A DNA stretch of 42,657 nt, from the NCBI GenBank assembly GCA_002255935.1, contig NKIO01000026.1, positions 1 through 42,657 on the forward strand. Direction: 5' to 3'. Under the pieces are notes generated by a model. That model saw only the letters and a list, made by a program, of their open reading frames with translations. It searched no databases and had not been told where the DNA came from. This DNA comes from Comamonadaceae bacterium PBBC2 (GTDB taxonomy: Bacteria; Pseudomonadota; Gammaproteobacteria; Burkholderiales; Burkholderiaceae_C). The translations under genes were made by a program, and so were the position numbers. Shown here in pieces: positions 1 through 6,516 of the stretch; the stretch's first letter is position 1, and every line of letters begins with the position of its first letter.

Positions 1-185
1 CCTGGAAAACGGGAAATCGACGGCCAATTCAGTTCTGGTTTCGCCATGTGAACATTCAGACATCAACTCGCGCTGTGGCGGGGGTTATGCAGACCATCCC
101 TTGGCAACAAGCCAGTTATAGAAAAAATCCCTTTGTATCGCAAATCAAAACTACCTTGTGATCCAGTTTTAGAAACGGCAACCAA
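1..185. other. A+T-richer stretch with no recognised gene
   Basis: No convincing reading frame, RNA or promoter is visible here. Base composition is clearly richer in A+T than the rest of the window and stays so to about position 261. There it changes abruptly to the GC-rich, strongly biased codon use of the DUF924 relic. This suggests the left edge is inserted or rearranged DNA; its source is not recognisable. Confidence 0.4.
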
Positions 186-566
186 TTGGGATGCATCCTT
201 AATTACCAACAGGACCAATCACTTTGCTCAGATCATGTGGGCACTTGTAAACAAAATATAAAGCAAGACCCTCTGGCCTTGGCGCTGGCACAAGAGCTGG
301 TGGCCAGTGGGCAGGACCGCAGCCTGCCCTTGGCGCAGCGCAGCTTTGCCTACATGCCCTACATGCACAGCGAGTCCGCCCTGGTACACACCCAAGCCGC
401 TCTCCTGTTTGCGCAGCCGGGCCTTGAAGACACCTTGCGCTTCGAGCAGCGCTACCAAGCCATCATCGAGCGCTTTGGCCGCTACCCCCACCGCAACGCC
501 ATCCTCGGCCGCCAGTCCACGCCCGAGGAGCTGGCGTTTTTGAGTGAGCCGGGGTCGGGGTTTTGA
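186..566 (+). pseudogene. DUF924 family protein, 5'-truncated relic
   Basis: From about residue 27 of this frame the sequence is the C-terminal half of a DUF924 protein: a region containing FAYMPYMHSES, then RFGRYPHRNAILGR and STPEE, ending in PGSGF. DUF924 proteins are usually about 180-200 residues, with an N-terminal part holding the WF and DQFxRN-type motifs; that part is absent. The first 26 or so codons lie in A+T-rich DNA, have atypical codon use and resemble nothing known to me, so the open frame is probably a chance fusion at about 262-265. The family's biochemical role is unknown. I read this as a decayed gene, although a short expressed protein cannot be excluded. Confidence 0.75.
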
Positions 567-588
567 GCAACAAAGCGGTGCTTAATTA

Positions 589-604
589 TTAGCAAATGTG
601 CTAA
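589..604. promoter_or_regulatory. Perfect inverted repeat, probable HigA operator
   Basis: TTAGCA and TGCTAA form a perfect 6-bp inverted repeat around AATG, ending 12 bases before the toxin start codon. Antitoxins of HigA type usually repress their own operon through such palindromes. A TTGAGC hexamer at 563-568, overlapping the end of the DUF924 relic, stands 17 bp from TTATTA at 586-591, so a sigma-70-like promoter could overlap the operator. No Shine-Dalgarno sequence precedes the toxin ATG. Confidence 0.55.
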
Positions 605-616
605 CATCTTTTCCCC

Positions 617-943
617 ATGAACTGGTCCATCACCTACTTCAACGACAAAGTCCGTCGCGAGGTGATGTCCATGCCCGCTGGCATCGTTGCAGACTATGTG
701 CGCCTCACAGATGCAATGGCCGTTCACGGTGCGGACCTTCGCATGCCCCACTCCAAAGCGATGGGCAACGGTCTGTTTGAATTGCGCCCCAAGGGGCCAG
801 AAGGTATTGGTCGGGTGTTTTATTGCACGCAGGTGGGCAGATCCATCGTGGTGTTGCACTCGTTCGTGAAAAAGACACAAGAGACCCCGGACGCTGAGCT
901 TAGGCTGGCCCGTAAACGACTGAAGGATGTGCAACATGGCTGA
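617..943 (+). CDS. higB: HigB/Gp49-like (RelE superfamily) toxin
   Basis: A 108-residue protein of the phage-derived Gp49-like/HigB family (PF05973), part of the RelE/ParE superfamily of mRNA-interfering toxins. Diagnostic stretches are LRMPHSKAMGNGLFELR, GRVFYC, VVLHSFVKKTQETP and the closing basic helix with ARKRL. Length is normal and the frame intact. It is followed by an HTH protein whose start lies inside its last codons, giving the toxin-first order of higBA modules. It probably cleaves ribosome-associated mRNA when free and is neutralised by the downstream protein. Family assignment is confident; activity is inferred. Confidence 0.88.
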   Translation: MNWSITYFNDKVRREVMSMPAGIVADYVRLTDAMAVHGADLRMPHSKAMGNGLFELRPKGPEGIGRVFYCTQVGRSIVVLHSFVKKTQETPDAELRLARKRLKDVQHG

Positions 944-1244
944 AACTGGCTACAAACCCGTGCCCCACGATGCGGCTTTTCGCAAAGCTCTGCTGGCCAA
1001 GACCGGCGTGCAAAAGGCGTTTGACGAACTGGAAGAAGAATACACCGCACTCCATGCCATGCTGGAAGCACGTCAAGCCGCAGGCCTGACGCAAGCCGAA
1101 GTGGCCACTCGCATGGGAACCACGGTTTCTGCGGTGTCGCGCTTGGAGGCGTCTTTGCGCAGCGAAAAGCATTCGCCCTCGTTCGCCACACTGCGCAAAT
1201 ACGCGCAGGCTTGTGGCAAAAAATTGGTGATCCAAATGGTGTAA
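936..1244 (+). CDS. higA: HigA-type XRE-family antitoxin
   Basis: A 102-residue protein with a helix-turn-helix of XRE type, with GLTQAEVATRMGTTVSAVSR as recognition core and a following LRKYAQACGKKL segment typical of HigA antitoxins. Two in-frame ATGs exist, at 927 and 936. The AAGGA at 923-927 touches the first but is 8 nt from the second, so 936 is chosen; 927 would add three residues. It overlaps the toxin stop codon, implying translational coupling. It should bind and neutralise the toxin and repress the operon through the palindrome at 589-604. Confidence 0.87.
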   Translation: MAETGYKPVPHDAAFRKALLAKTGVQKAFDELEEEYTALHAMLEARQAAGLTQAEVATRMGTTVSAVSRLEASLRSEKHSPSFATLRKYAQACGKKLVIQMV

Positions 1245-1338
1245 CACGGTATGACTGCAATACCAAAGGCCGTTTGCGTTTGGCCGATGTGCGGTCACTG
1301 GCCGAGCCCTAATCGATTTCCCAGAAATGGAGTGAACA

Positions 1339-1554
1339 ATGACCACCAACATCAATAAATTCGTGGATCACACTTCGCCATTGGTTTCTCAACACCAAGA
1401 CGCCAAGTCTAATGGGACGCCAGAAACACCAAGGCACTCAATCGATGCCCAATGGGGACTCGAAGCAGAGTCCCGTCTGGCGGCATATAAAAGCGGGCAG
1501 ATTAAAGCTACGCCTTTGGAAGCTGTGCTTGCCAAGTACCCCAATTGGGTATGA
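1339..1554 (+). CDS. Orphan antitoxin-like small protein
   Basis: A 71-residue protein with GGAG at 1329-1332 placed 6 nt before the ATG. The C-terminal part (SRLAAYKSGQIKATPLEAVL then AKYPNW) resembles the tail of addiction-module components of the PF09720/TIGR02574 type, where an R-x-x-x-Y-x-x-G segment is followed by a proline and an acidic/hydrophobic end. No toxin gene follows: the next gene is an unrelated flavoprotein. It may be an orphan antitoxin left after toxin loss, or a stand-alone regulator. The N-terminal half is low in recognisable features. Family assignment is tentative. Confidence 0.55.
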   Translation: MTTNINKFVDHTSPLVSQHQDAKSNGTPETPRHSIDAQWGLEAESRLAAYKSGQIKATPLEAVLAKYPNWV

Positions 1555-1597
1555 ACCAACCCAATTTGGGTATGCCCCTCAACTCAACGCCCAATCC

Positions 1598-2224
1598 ATG
1601 ACCACCCACCACATCACCACCCTCCACGCCCTTCGCGACCTCTACGGCCCCGCCCGTGAGCGTTCGCTCAAGAAGGAAATTCCGGCGCTGGACACGCATG
1701 CGATGCAGTTCATTGGTTTGTCGCCCTTTGTGGTGCTGGCCAGCAGCGATGCGGATGGGCACATGGACGCGTCGCCGCGCGGGGGCGATGCGGGCTTCGT
1801 GAAGGTGCTGGACGCGCAAACGCTGCTGGTGCCCGATGCACCGGGCAACAACAGGCTGGACACGCTGGAAAACATCATTGCAACAGGGCGGCTGGGTTTG
1901 CTGTTTTTGTTGCCGGGGTTTGACGAGACTTTGCGCATCAATGGCCGCGCTGTGCTGTCCACCGACCCGGCCGACTTGGCCTTGTGTGCCGATGCGCGGC
2001 GCACGCCTGCGCTGGCCATTCGCGTGACGGTGGCGTCGGTGTATTTGCACTGCGGCAAGTCGCTGATGCGCTCGCAGTTGTGGGATGCCTCTCGCCACGC
2101 CGACCGGGCGCAACTGCCCAGCATGGCCGAGATGATGCGCGACCAGATCCGCGCCTTCAAAGGTGAAGAGATCGAGGCCGAAACCCAGGCGCAGATGCTG
2201 GAGCGTTACCGGCAGTCACTCTGA
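1598..2224 (+). CDS. Pyridoxamine 5'-phosphate oxidase-family FMN-binding protein
   Basis: A 208-residue protein of the PPOX-like split-barrel flavoprotein group, close to the MSMEG_1061-type subfamily. Motifs include the F-x-x-L-S-P-F-V-V-L-A-S strand, MDASPRGGDAGFV, a PDAPGNNRLD loop, and VASVYLHCGKSLMRSQLW near the C-terminus. Such proteins bind FMN or F420 and act as small oxidoreductases; the substrate is unknown. The frame is open upstream to 1412, but those codons resemble no protein and overlap the antitoxin-like gene, so the ATG at 1598 is chosen. It converges on the SRAP homologue with an 8-bp gap. Confidence 0.8.
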   Translation: MTTHHITTLHALRDLYGPARERSLKKEIPALDTHAMQFIGLSPFVVLASSDADGHMDASPRGGDAGFVKVLDAQTLLVPDAPGNNRLDTLENIIATGRLGLLFLLPGFDETLRINGRAVLSTDPADLALCADARRTPALAIRVTVASVYLHCGKSLMRSQLWDASRHADRAQLPSMAEMMRDQIRAFKGEEIEAETQAQMLERYRQSL

Positions 2225-2232
2225 TCGGTGGC

Positions 2233-2910
2233 TTACTTTTTTTGCACCGGATTGGCCAGCAGCAAGTTGGCCGGATAGGCCCGCATGAATTCGCGGGCCT
2301 TGTCGATCGGGGCGCTGAGCCAAGCGCCCCAAGCGCCTTCGTTCAAGATGGCGGGCATGCGTTTTTCGTTGCCGTTTTGGCCATAGCGGTTCATCAGAGC
2401 GTGGCTGTTGGCGTTGACCGTCAGCAGGGTGAAGCTGGTGATTTCTTCGCCGTCTTTGGCCCAGTGTTCCCACAGCCCGGCCACGCCCATGGGTTTGCCG
2501 TCCACCCGGGCAATGCGGGTGGGCACGGCTTTGCCGCTGCGCCAGTCGTCTTCCAAAAAAGCCTGCATCGGGATGATGCAGCGCTGGCCTTGGAGCCAAG
2601 TCTCCCGCGTGGGCGTGGCGGTGCTCATGGTTTCGTAGCGGGTCACGGCCAGTTTGGTCGAGCGCAGTTTGGCATCCGACACCGACTTGACCCAGGTGGG
2701 CACCAGGCCGAACTGGCCTTGGGCCAGCTCCAGCACCACAGGCGGTGCTGCTTCATCGGGTGCAGTGGGTGCATCGGTGTGCGCCTTGCGGATGAAAAAA
2801 CCTTGTTTGCGGGGCCAAACCTCTTTGTCCAGCAAGGTTTCAGGGGCCAGAACGCCAAAGGCTTCGGCATACAGGTCGGCGCTTTTGAGGCATTCGTATT
2901 GGGAACTCAT
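2233..2910 (-). CDS. SRAP (YedK/HMCES-like) domain protein with altered active site
   Basis: A 225-residue protein matching the SRAP family, whose active members crosslink to abasic sites in single-stranded DNA. Recognisable parts are RCIIPMQAFLED (equivalent to the family's C-L-V-P-A-x-G-F-Y-E-W block), PMGVAGLWEHW, SFTLLTVNAN and EKRMPAIL. Several key residues differ. The canonical Cys2 is replaced by Ser (it starts MSSQYEC, with a Cys only at 7). The N-A-R-x-E-T block reads VTRYET. The histidine near R-M-P is absent (RYGQNGNEKRMP). The catalytic-region Glu is kept. An in-frame TAG four codons upstream rules out a longer start supplying Cys2. It may be inactive or use another nucleophile. 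Confidence 0.78.
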   Translation of the reverse strand: MSSQYECLKSADLYAEAFGVLAPETLLDKEVWPRKQGFFIRKAHTDAPTAPDEAAPPVVLELAQGQFGLVPTWVKSVSDAKLRSTKLAVTRYETMSTATPTRETWLQGQRCIIPMQAFLEDDWRSGKAVPTRIARVDGKPMGVAGLWEHWAKDGEEITSFTLLTVNANSHALMNRYGQNGNEKRMPAILNEGAWGAWLSAPIDKAREFMRAYPANLLLANPVQKK

Positions 2911-2954
2911 GCGGGGATGCTAACCGACCCACCATGGCGGACCTGCTGGGACCT

Positions 2955-3026
2955 TGTCGGACCTGAAGGTGCCGACCTACCCAAATCAGGGTCAGACAAT
3001 GGTTGGAACAGAAGGTGCCGACCTAC
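2955..3026 (-). repeat. Two REP-like hairpins (class D) upstream of rluE-like gene
   Basis: The complete copy at 2955-2980, read on the minus strand, has the GTAG head, outer stem GTCGG/CCGAC, one bulged C, inner stem ACCT/AGGT and loop TC. A degenerate second copy at about 3000-3026 keeps the head and the 13 bases next to it but has a broken distal arm. Both point the same way and fill the gap between the divergent SRAP and pseudouridine synthase genes. Class D recurs at 19782-19936, 34682-34753 and 37291-37316. Confidence 0.75.
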
Positions 3027-3062
3027 AAAATTCAGGCTCTATGAACTGATACGCTCAAGCCC

Positions 3063-3596
3063 ATGCTGATCCGTTTCAACAAACCCTATGGCGTGCTCAG
3101 CCAGTTCACCCCCGAGGGGCGCTGGCAGGGGCTCAAGGACCACATCGACTTGCCCGGGGTGTACGTGGCCGGGCGACTGGATGCCGACAGCGAGGGCTTG
3201 CTGTTGCTGACCGATGACGGCCAAGAGCAAGCCCGCATTGCCGATCCGCGCTTCAAGATGGAAAAGACCTATCTGGTGCAGGTCGAAGGCGTGGTGGACG
3301 CCAAGGCGCTGACCGCGCTGGCGCGGGGCGTGACACTCAACGACGGCCCCACCCTGCCCGCCCGCGCCCAAGCCGTTGAGCCTCCGGCCGACCTGTGGCC
3401 GCGCAATCCGCCCATTCGCGAACGCAAGAACATTCCGACTTCGTGGCTGGAGCTGTCGATCCGCGAAGGTCGCAACCGCCAAGTGCGCCGCATGACCGCC
3501 GCTGTGGGCCTGCCCACGCTGCGCCTGATCCGCATCGCCATCGGGCCTTATCACCTGCGGGACCTGCCCACAGGCACATGGCAGCAGGTGGCCTAG
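3063..3596 (+). CDS. rluE: RluE-type 23S rRNA pseudouridine synthase
   Basis: A 177-residue member of the RsuA/RluB/E/F family lacking the N-terminal S4 domain, which with the short length points to RluE (23S rRNA U2457 in E. coli). It opens with [18 protein letters not shown]. The catalytic motif [15 protein letters not shown] contains the nucleophilic Asp, followed by KTYLVQVEG and the [11 protein letters not shown] signature. It converts a uridine to pseudouridine in the cytoplasm during 50S assembly. Three genes in the window encode pseudouridine synthases of different subfamilies (also 4591-5262 and 18710-19453). Family is certain; the exact target base is inferred. Confidence 0.88.
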   Translation: MLIRFNKPYGVLSQFTPEGRWQGLKDHIDLPGVYVAGRLDADSEGLLLLTDDGQEQARIADPRFKMEKTYLVQVEGVVDAKALTALARGVTLNDGPTLPARAQAVEPPADLWPRNPPIRERKNIPTSWLELSIREGRNRQVRRMTAAVGLPTLRLIRIAIGPYHLRDLPTGTWQQVA

Positions 3597-3643
3597 GCTT
3601 TCAGACACAATCACGCATCTCTTCAAACCCACAAGGAAAAAAC

Positions 3644-4279
3644 ATGTCCGATTTGCTGAACAAAATGCAGTGGCGCTACGCCTGCAAAAAGATGGACCCG
3701 AGCAAGGTCGTGGCCCAGGACAAAGTGGACCGCATCGTGGAAGCCGCCCGCCTGGCCCCCACATCGAGCGGCCTGCAGCCGTTTGAGGTGATCGTGGTCA
3801 GCAACGCCGCCGTGCGCGCCCAGATCCAGCCCAAGGCCTATAACCAGGCCCAGGTGACCGACGGCTCGCATCTGCTGGTGTTTGCCGCTTGGGACAACTA
3901 CACCGCCGAGCGCATCAACCACATGTTTGACCTGACCAACGCCGAGCGCGGCGGCACCAACGAAGGCTGGGAAAACTACCGCAAGATGCTGCTGGCCAAT
4001 TACCCCAGCCGCGATGCCAAGGTCAACTTCGAGCACGCCGCCCGCCAGGCGTACATCGGTCTGGGTGCATCCTTGATCGCTGCCGCTTTCGAAGAAGTGG
4101 ACGCCACACCCATGGAAGGCTTTGAGCCTGCCGCAGTGGACGAGATCTTGGGCTTGGCTGCACGCGGCCTGCGCAGCGTGGCCATTGTGCCGCTGGGCTA
4201 CCGCGCCGAAGGCGACTGGTTGGTGGGCCTCAAAAAAGTGCGCCGCACACGTGAGCAATTCGTCACCGAAGTCAAGTGA
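3644..4279 (+). CDS. Nitroreductase-family NAD(P)H-dependent oxidoreductase
   Basis: A 211-residue FMN-binding nitroreductase fold protein of NfsB-like type. The N-terminal WRYACKKMD segment and EAARLAPTSSGLQPFEVIVV correspond to the FMN-phosphate binding helix and the S-S-x-x-x-Q-P-W-like turn of the family. The C-terminal GLRSVAIVPLGYR is the usual closing strand. An AAGGA precedes the ATG at 3644. Members reduce nitroaromatics, quinones or flavins with NAD(P)H; the physiological substrate is not predictable. It ends in front of a clear intrinsic terminator at 4322-4346. Confidence 0.85.
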   Translation: MSDLLNKMQWRYACKKMDPSKVVAQDKVDRIVEAARLAPTSSGLQPFEVIVVSNAAVRAQIQPKAYNQAQVTDGSHLLVFAAWDNYTAERINHMFDLTNAERGGTNEGWENYRKMLLANYPSRDAKVNFEHAARQAYIGLGASLIAAAFEEVDATPMEGFEPAAVDEILGLAARGLRSVAIVPLGYRAEGDWLVGLKKVRRTREQFVTEVK

Positions 4280-4321
4280 CCCGCGTCTGACAGACCACGC
4301 AAGTGGGACTGATCTGCATCC

Positions 4322-4346
4322 ATGGGGGCCTCGGCCCCCATTTTTG
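4322..4346 (+). terminator. Rho-independent terminator after nitroreductase gene
   Basis: ATGGGGGC pairs with GCCCCCAT around a CTCG loop and is followed by TTTTG, 43 bases after the nitroreductase stop codon. Confidence 0.8.
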
Positions 4347-4407
4347 TGGGCCGTTGTGCCTTAACATCAAGGCATTCCCGTTCTGGGATGACCACCAAGG
4401 AAGCATC

Positions 4408-4548
4408 ATGGCCAAAGGCGAACAACGCAGCAACAAAATGGCCAAGAAGCCGAAAAAAGACACGACGGCGCCCAAGAACTTCACCTCGGACCGCCCCATG
4501 GCGCCCACCACGTTTGTGGCCCCACGCGGCAAAGTCAAACCCTCCTGA
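4408..4548 (+). CDS. Small basic conserved protein
   Basis: A 46-residue, strongly basic protein beginning MAKGEQRSNKMAKKPKKD, with CCAAGGAAG upstream as ribosome binding site (AAGGA about 6 nt before the ATG). Similar tiny proteins starting M-A-K-G-x-x-R-S-N and continuing K-K-P-K are, to my knowledge, frequently annotated in Burkholderiales without a function. The frame is open upstream to 4303, but that part runs through the terminator at 4322-4346 and is not coding. High lysine content suggests contact with nucleic acid or ribosomes, but nothing in the sequence proves this. Confidence 0.65.
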   Translation: MAKGEQRSNKMAKKPKKDTTAPKNFTSDRPMAPTTFVAPRGKVKPS

Positions 4549-4590
4549 TCCTCTGGCCTGGCCGGCCATCAGCGGCCCCTGAATTTTTCG

Positions 4591-5262
4591 ATGACCCCGA
4601 TCCATGAAGACGAGCACCTGCTGGTGCTTGAAAAACCCAGCGGCTTGCTCTCGGTGCCTGGCCGCGGCCCGGACAAGCAAGACTGCCTGTCCAAGCGCGT
4701 GCAAGACATCTACCCCGAAGCCCTGATCGTGCACCGACTCGACCAAGACACCTCGGGCTTGTTGATCATGGCGCGGGGCATCGAGGCGCAGCGCCGCCTG
4801 AGCCGTTTGTTTGAAACGCGTCAGGTCCACAAACGCTACGTGGCCGTGGTGAGCGGTCACCCCGAGCAAACCCAGGCGGCACAAACGGCCGACGATGAAG
4901 GCTGGCTCACCATCGACGGCCCCATCTTGCTGGACTGGGAGCGCAGGCCGATTCACATCATTCACCCCGACGGCAAGGCCAGCCGCAGCCGCTGGCGCGC
5001 CCTGCAAACGGGCGAGGCCGCCACGCTGGTGGAGCTGGAACCCGTGACGGGCCGCACCCACCAGTTGAGGGTGCACATGCAAAGCATTGGCCACCCCATG
5101 TTGGGCGACTCGCTGTATGCCCCGCCCGAGACCAAGGCGCTGAGCCCGCGCTTGCTCTTGCACGCCCAGGAACTGGCGTTCCCGCACCCCTTCACCGGTG
5201 CCGAGATGGCCTTTCAATTGCCCGCCAATTGGTCTGCATCAGCGCCTTATGGCGTGATCTGA
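4591..5262 (+). CDS. RluA-family pseudouridine synthase
   Basis: A 223-residue RluA-type synthase without an S4 domain, the size expected for E. coli RluA (23S rRNA U746 and tRNA U32). It begins IHEDEHLLVLEKPSGLLSVP; the catalytic block is IVHRLDQDTSGLLIMAR with the nucleophilic Asp; KRYVAVVSG, TGRTHQLRVHM and GHPMLGDSLY follow, and LLLHAQELAFPHP closes. Intact and of normal length. Its start is 42 nt after the small basic gene, so the two may be co-transcribed. Substrate specificity (RluA versus a related member) is inferred from size only. Confidence 0.85.
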   Translation: MTPIHEDEHLLVLEKPSGLLSVPGRGPDKQDCLSKRVQDIYPEALIVHRLDQDTSGLLIMARGIEAQRRLSRLFETRQVHKRYVAVVSGHPEQTQAAQTADDEGWLTIDGPILLDWERRPIHIIHPDGKASRSRWRALQTGEAATLVELEPVTGRTHQLRVHMQSIGHPMLGDSLYAPPETKALSPRLLLHAQELAFPHPFTGAEMAFQLPANWSASAPYGVI

Positions 5263-5275
5263 AATCGACTTGAGC

Positions 5276-5311
5276 CCCCTCGCCGCGAGGGGACCTGTGA
5301 CTGGCTACAAT
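5276..5311 (+). promoter_or_regulatory. Inverted repeat and possible -10 box before the TPR gene
   Basis: CCCCTCG and CGAGGGG form a perfect 7-bp inverted repeat around CCG at 5276-5292, 14 nt after the pseudouridine synthase stop codon. No T-run follows, so it is a poor intrinsic terminator. TACAAT at 5306-5311 is a good -10 hexamer for the gene starting at 5341, but no convincing -35 box stands at the right distance. Confidence 0.35.
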
Positions 5312-5340
5312 TCTCAGGTTTCAGAAATACCAATTTGGCT

Positions 5341-6516
5341 ATGTTGTTTGATCAAAATTCGCAGTCTTTGACGGCACCAAAGCATTCATATTCTTGGGTG
5401 CGTTGGGCGCTTCAAGTGGCTTTGGGCCTGAGCGGTGCCATGGCAGCCCAAGCCGCCGCCACGCCGCAAGACAGCATCAAACAAGCCATCCAGGCCGGTC
5501 AGCTGGATCAGGCGCTGAAACTGGTGCAACAAGAGCGCCAAAACGCCCCCAAAGATGTTCAGCTCAGGTTCATGGAGGGCGTGATCCAAGCCCAACAAGG
5601 CCAGACCGACAAGGCCATCGACACCTTCAAGAAGCTGATCGAGACCCACCCCGATTTGTCCGAGGCCTACAACAACTTGGGCGTGCTGTACGCCGCCAAG
5701 GGCCGGCTCGAAGAGTCTCGCGCCAACCTTGAAAAAGCGCTGCAAACACACCCCAGCTACGCCGCGGCGCACCGCAATCTGTCGGACGTGCAAAGCCAAT
5801 TGGCCAAACAAACTTATGCCAAAGCTTTGCAGGTCGACAGCAAAGTCAAAAATTCGAGCCCCCAATTGACGCTGCTCGGCAGCATTGACCCCAACAAGCG
5901 CACGCCGCCGCCCACCGTCTTGGCCACAAGCACCCCGCCCGCTGCGCCCCCCACACCCGTGGCCGTGGCCCCTGCGGCCGAACCCCCTAAGCCGGCCCCA
6001 GTGGCCGCAACGGCAGCAAGCCCTGCCAGCGCCACATCGGCCAAGCCCGCGGCCCCGGTAGTGGTCGACACGGCCCCCCCTGCAGCCAAACCGGTGACGC
6101 CACCGCCCGAAGCGCCCGTTGTGGCCGCGCCCAAGCCTGAGCCCAAGAAAGAAGACGCACAAGCCAAACAGACCAAGGCGGATCAGGCAGAAGTTCGCAG
6201 CGCTGTGTCGGCTTGGGCCAAAGCTTGGAGCCAAAAAGACATGAACCGCTATTTGGCCACCTATGGCAGCAGCTTCACCCCACCCGACAAAATGTCGCGT
6301 GCCAAATGGGAAAGCGATCGCCGAGTGCGCATCGTCTCGAAAAAAACCATCAGCGTAGAAGTGAACAACCTCAAGGTCGAGGTCTCTGGCAGCAAAGCCA
6401 CGGCCCAATTCCAGCAGGTTTATGAGTCGGACAACTTCAAGGGCAACAGCCACAAGACCCTGGAAATGGTCAAACAAGGTGAGCGCTGGCTGATCACGCG
6501 CGAGACGGTGAATTGA
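5341..6516 (+). CDS. Secreted TPR protein with NTF2-like C-terminal domain
   Basis: About 391 residues. A signal-peptide-like segment (WALQVALGLSGAMAAQAAA) comes first. TPR repeats cover roughly residues 45-165 (SEAYNNLGVLYAAKGRLEESRANL and similar). A Pro/Ala-rich linker at about 185-285 follows, then an NTF2-like domain of about 105 residues (SAWAKAWSQKDMNRYLATY to ERWLITRETVN) like that of Csd6-type L,D-transpeptidases. The next gene, a YkuD transpeptidase, starts inside this stop codon and carries the same kind of C-terminal domain. The pair probably works together in the periplasm on peptidoglycan. A TTG at 5335 is an alternative start; ATG 5341 is preferred, though neither has a clear Shine-Dalgarno sequence. 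Confidence 0.82.
   Translation: MLFDQNSQSLTAPKHSYSWVRWALQVALGLSGAMAAQAAATPQDSIKQAIQAGQLDQALKLVQQERQNAPKDVQLRFMEGVIQAQQGQTDKAIDTFKKLIETHPDLSEAYNNLGVLYAAKGRLEESRANLEKALQTHPSYAAAHRNLSDVQSQLAKQTYAKALQVDSKVKNSSPQLTLLGSIDPNKRTPPPTVLATSTPPAAPPTPVAVAPAAEPPKPAPVAATAASPASATSAKPAAPVVVDTAPPAAKPVTPPPEAPVVAAPKPEPKKEDAQAKQTKADQAEVRSAVSAWAKAWSQKDMNRYLATYGSSFTPPDKMSRAKWESDRRVRIVSKKTISVEVNNLKVEVSGSKATAQFQQVYESDNFKGNSHKTLEMVKQGERWLITRETVN

Noticed and set aside
1412..1597. 62-codon N-terminal extension of the PPOX-family protein
   Set aside because: It overlaps the antitoxin-like gene in another frame, has no family similarity, and the protein family begins at the ATG at 1598.
5276..5292. Intrinsic terminator after the RluA-family gene
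   Set aside because: The inverted repeat is perfect but no T-run follows, so it is listed only as a regulatory-type inverted repeat of low confidence.
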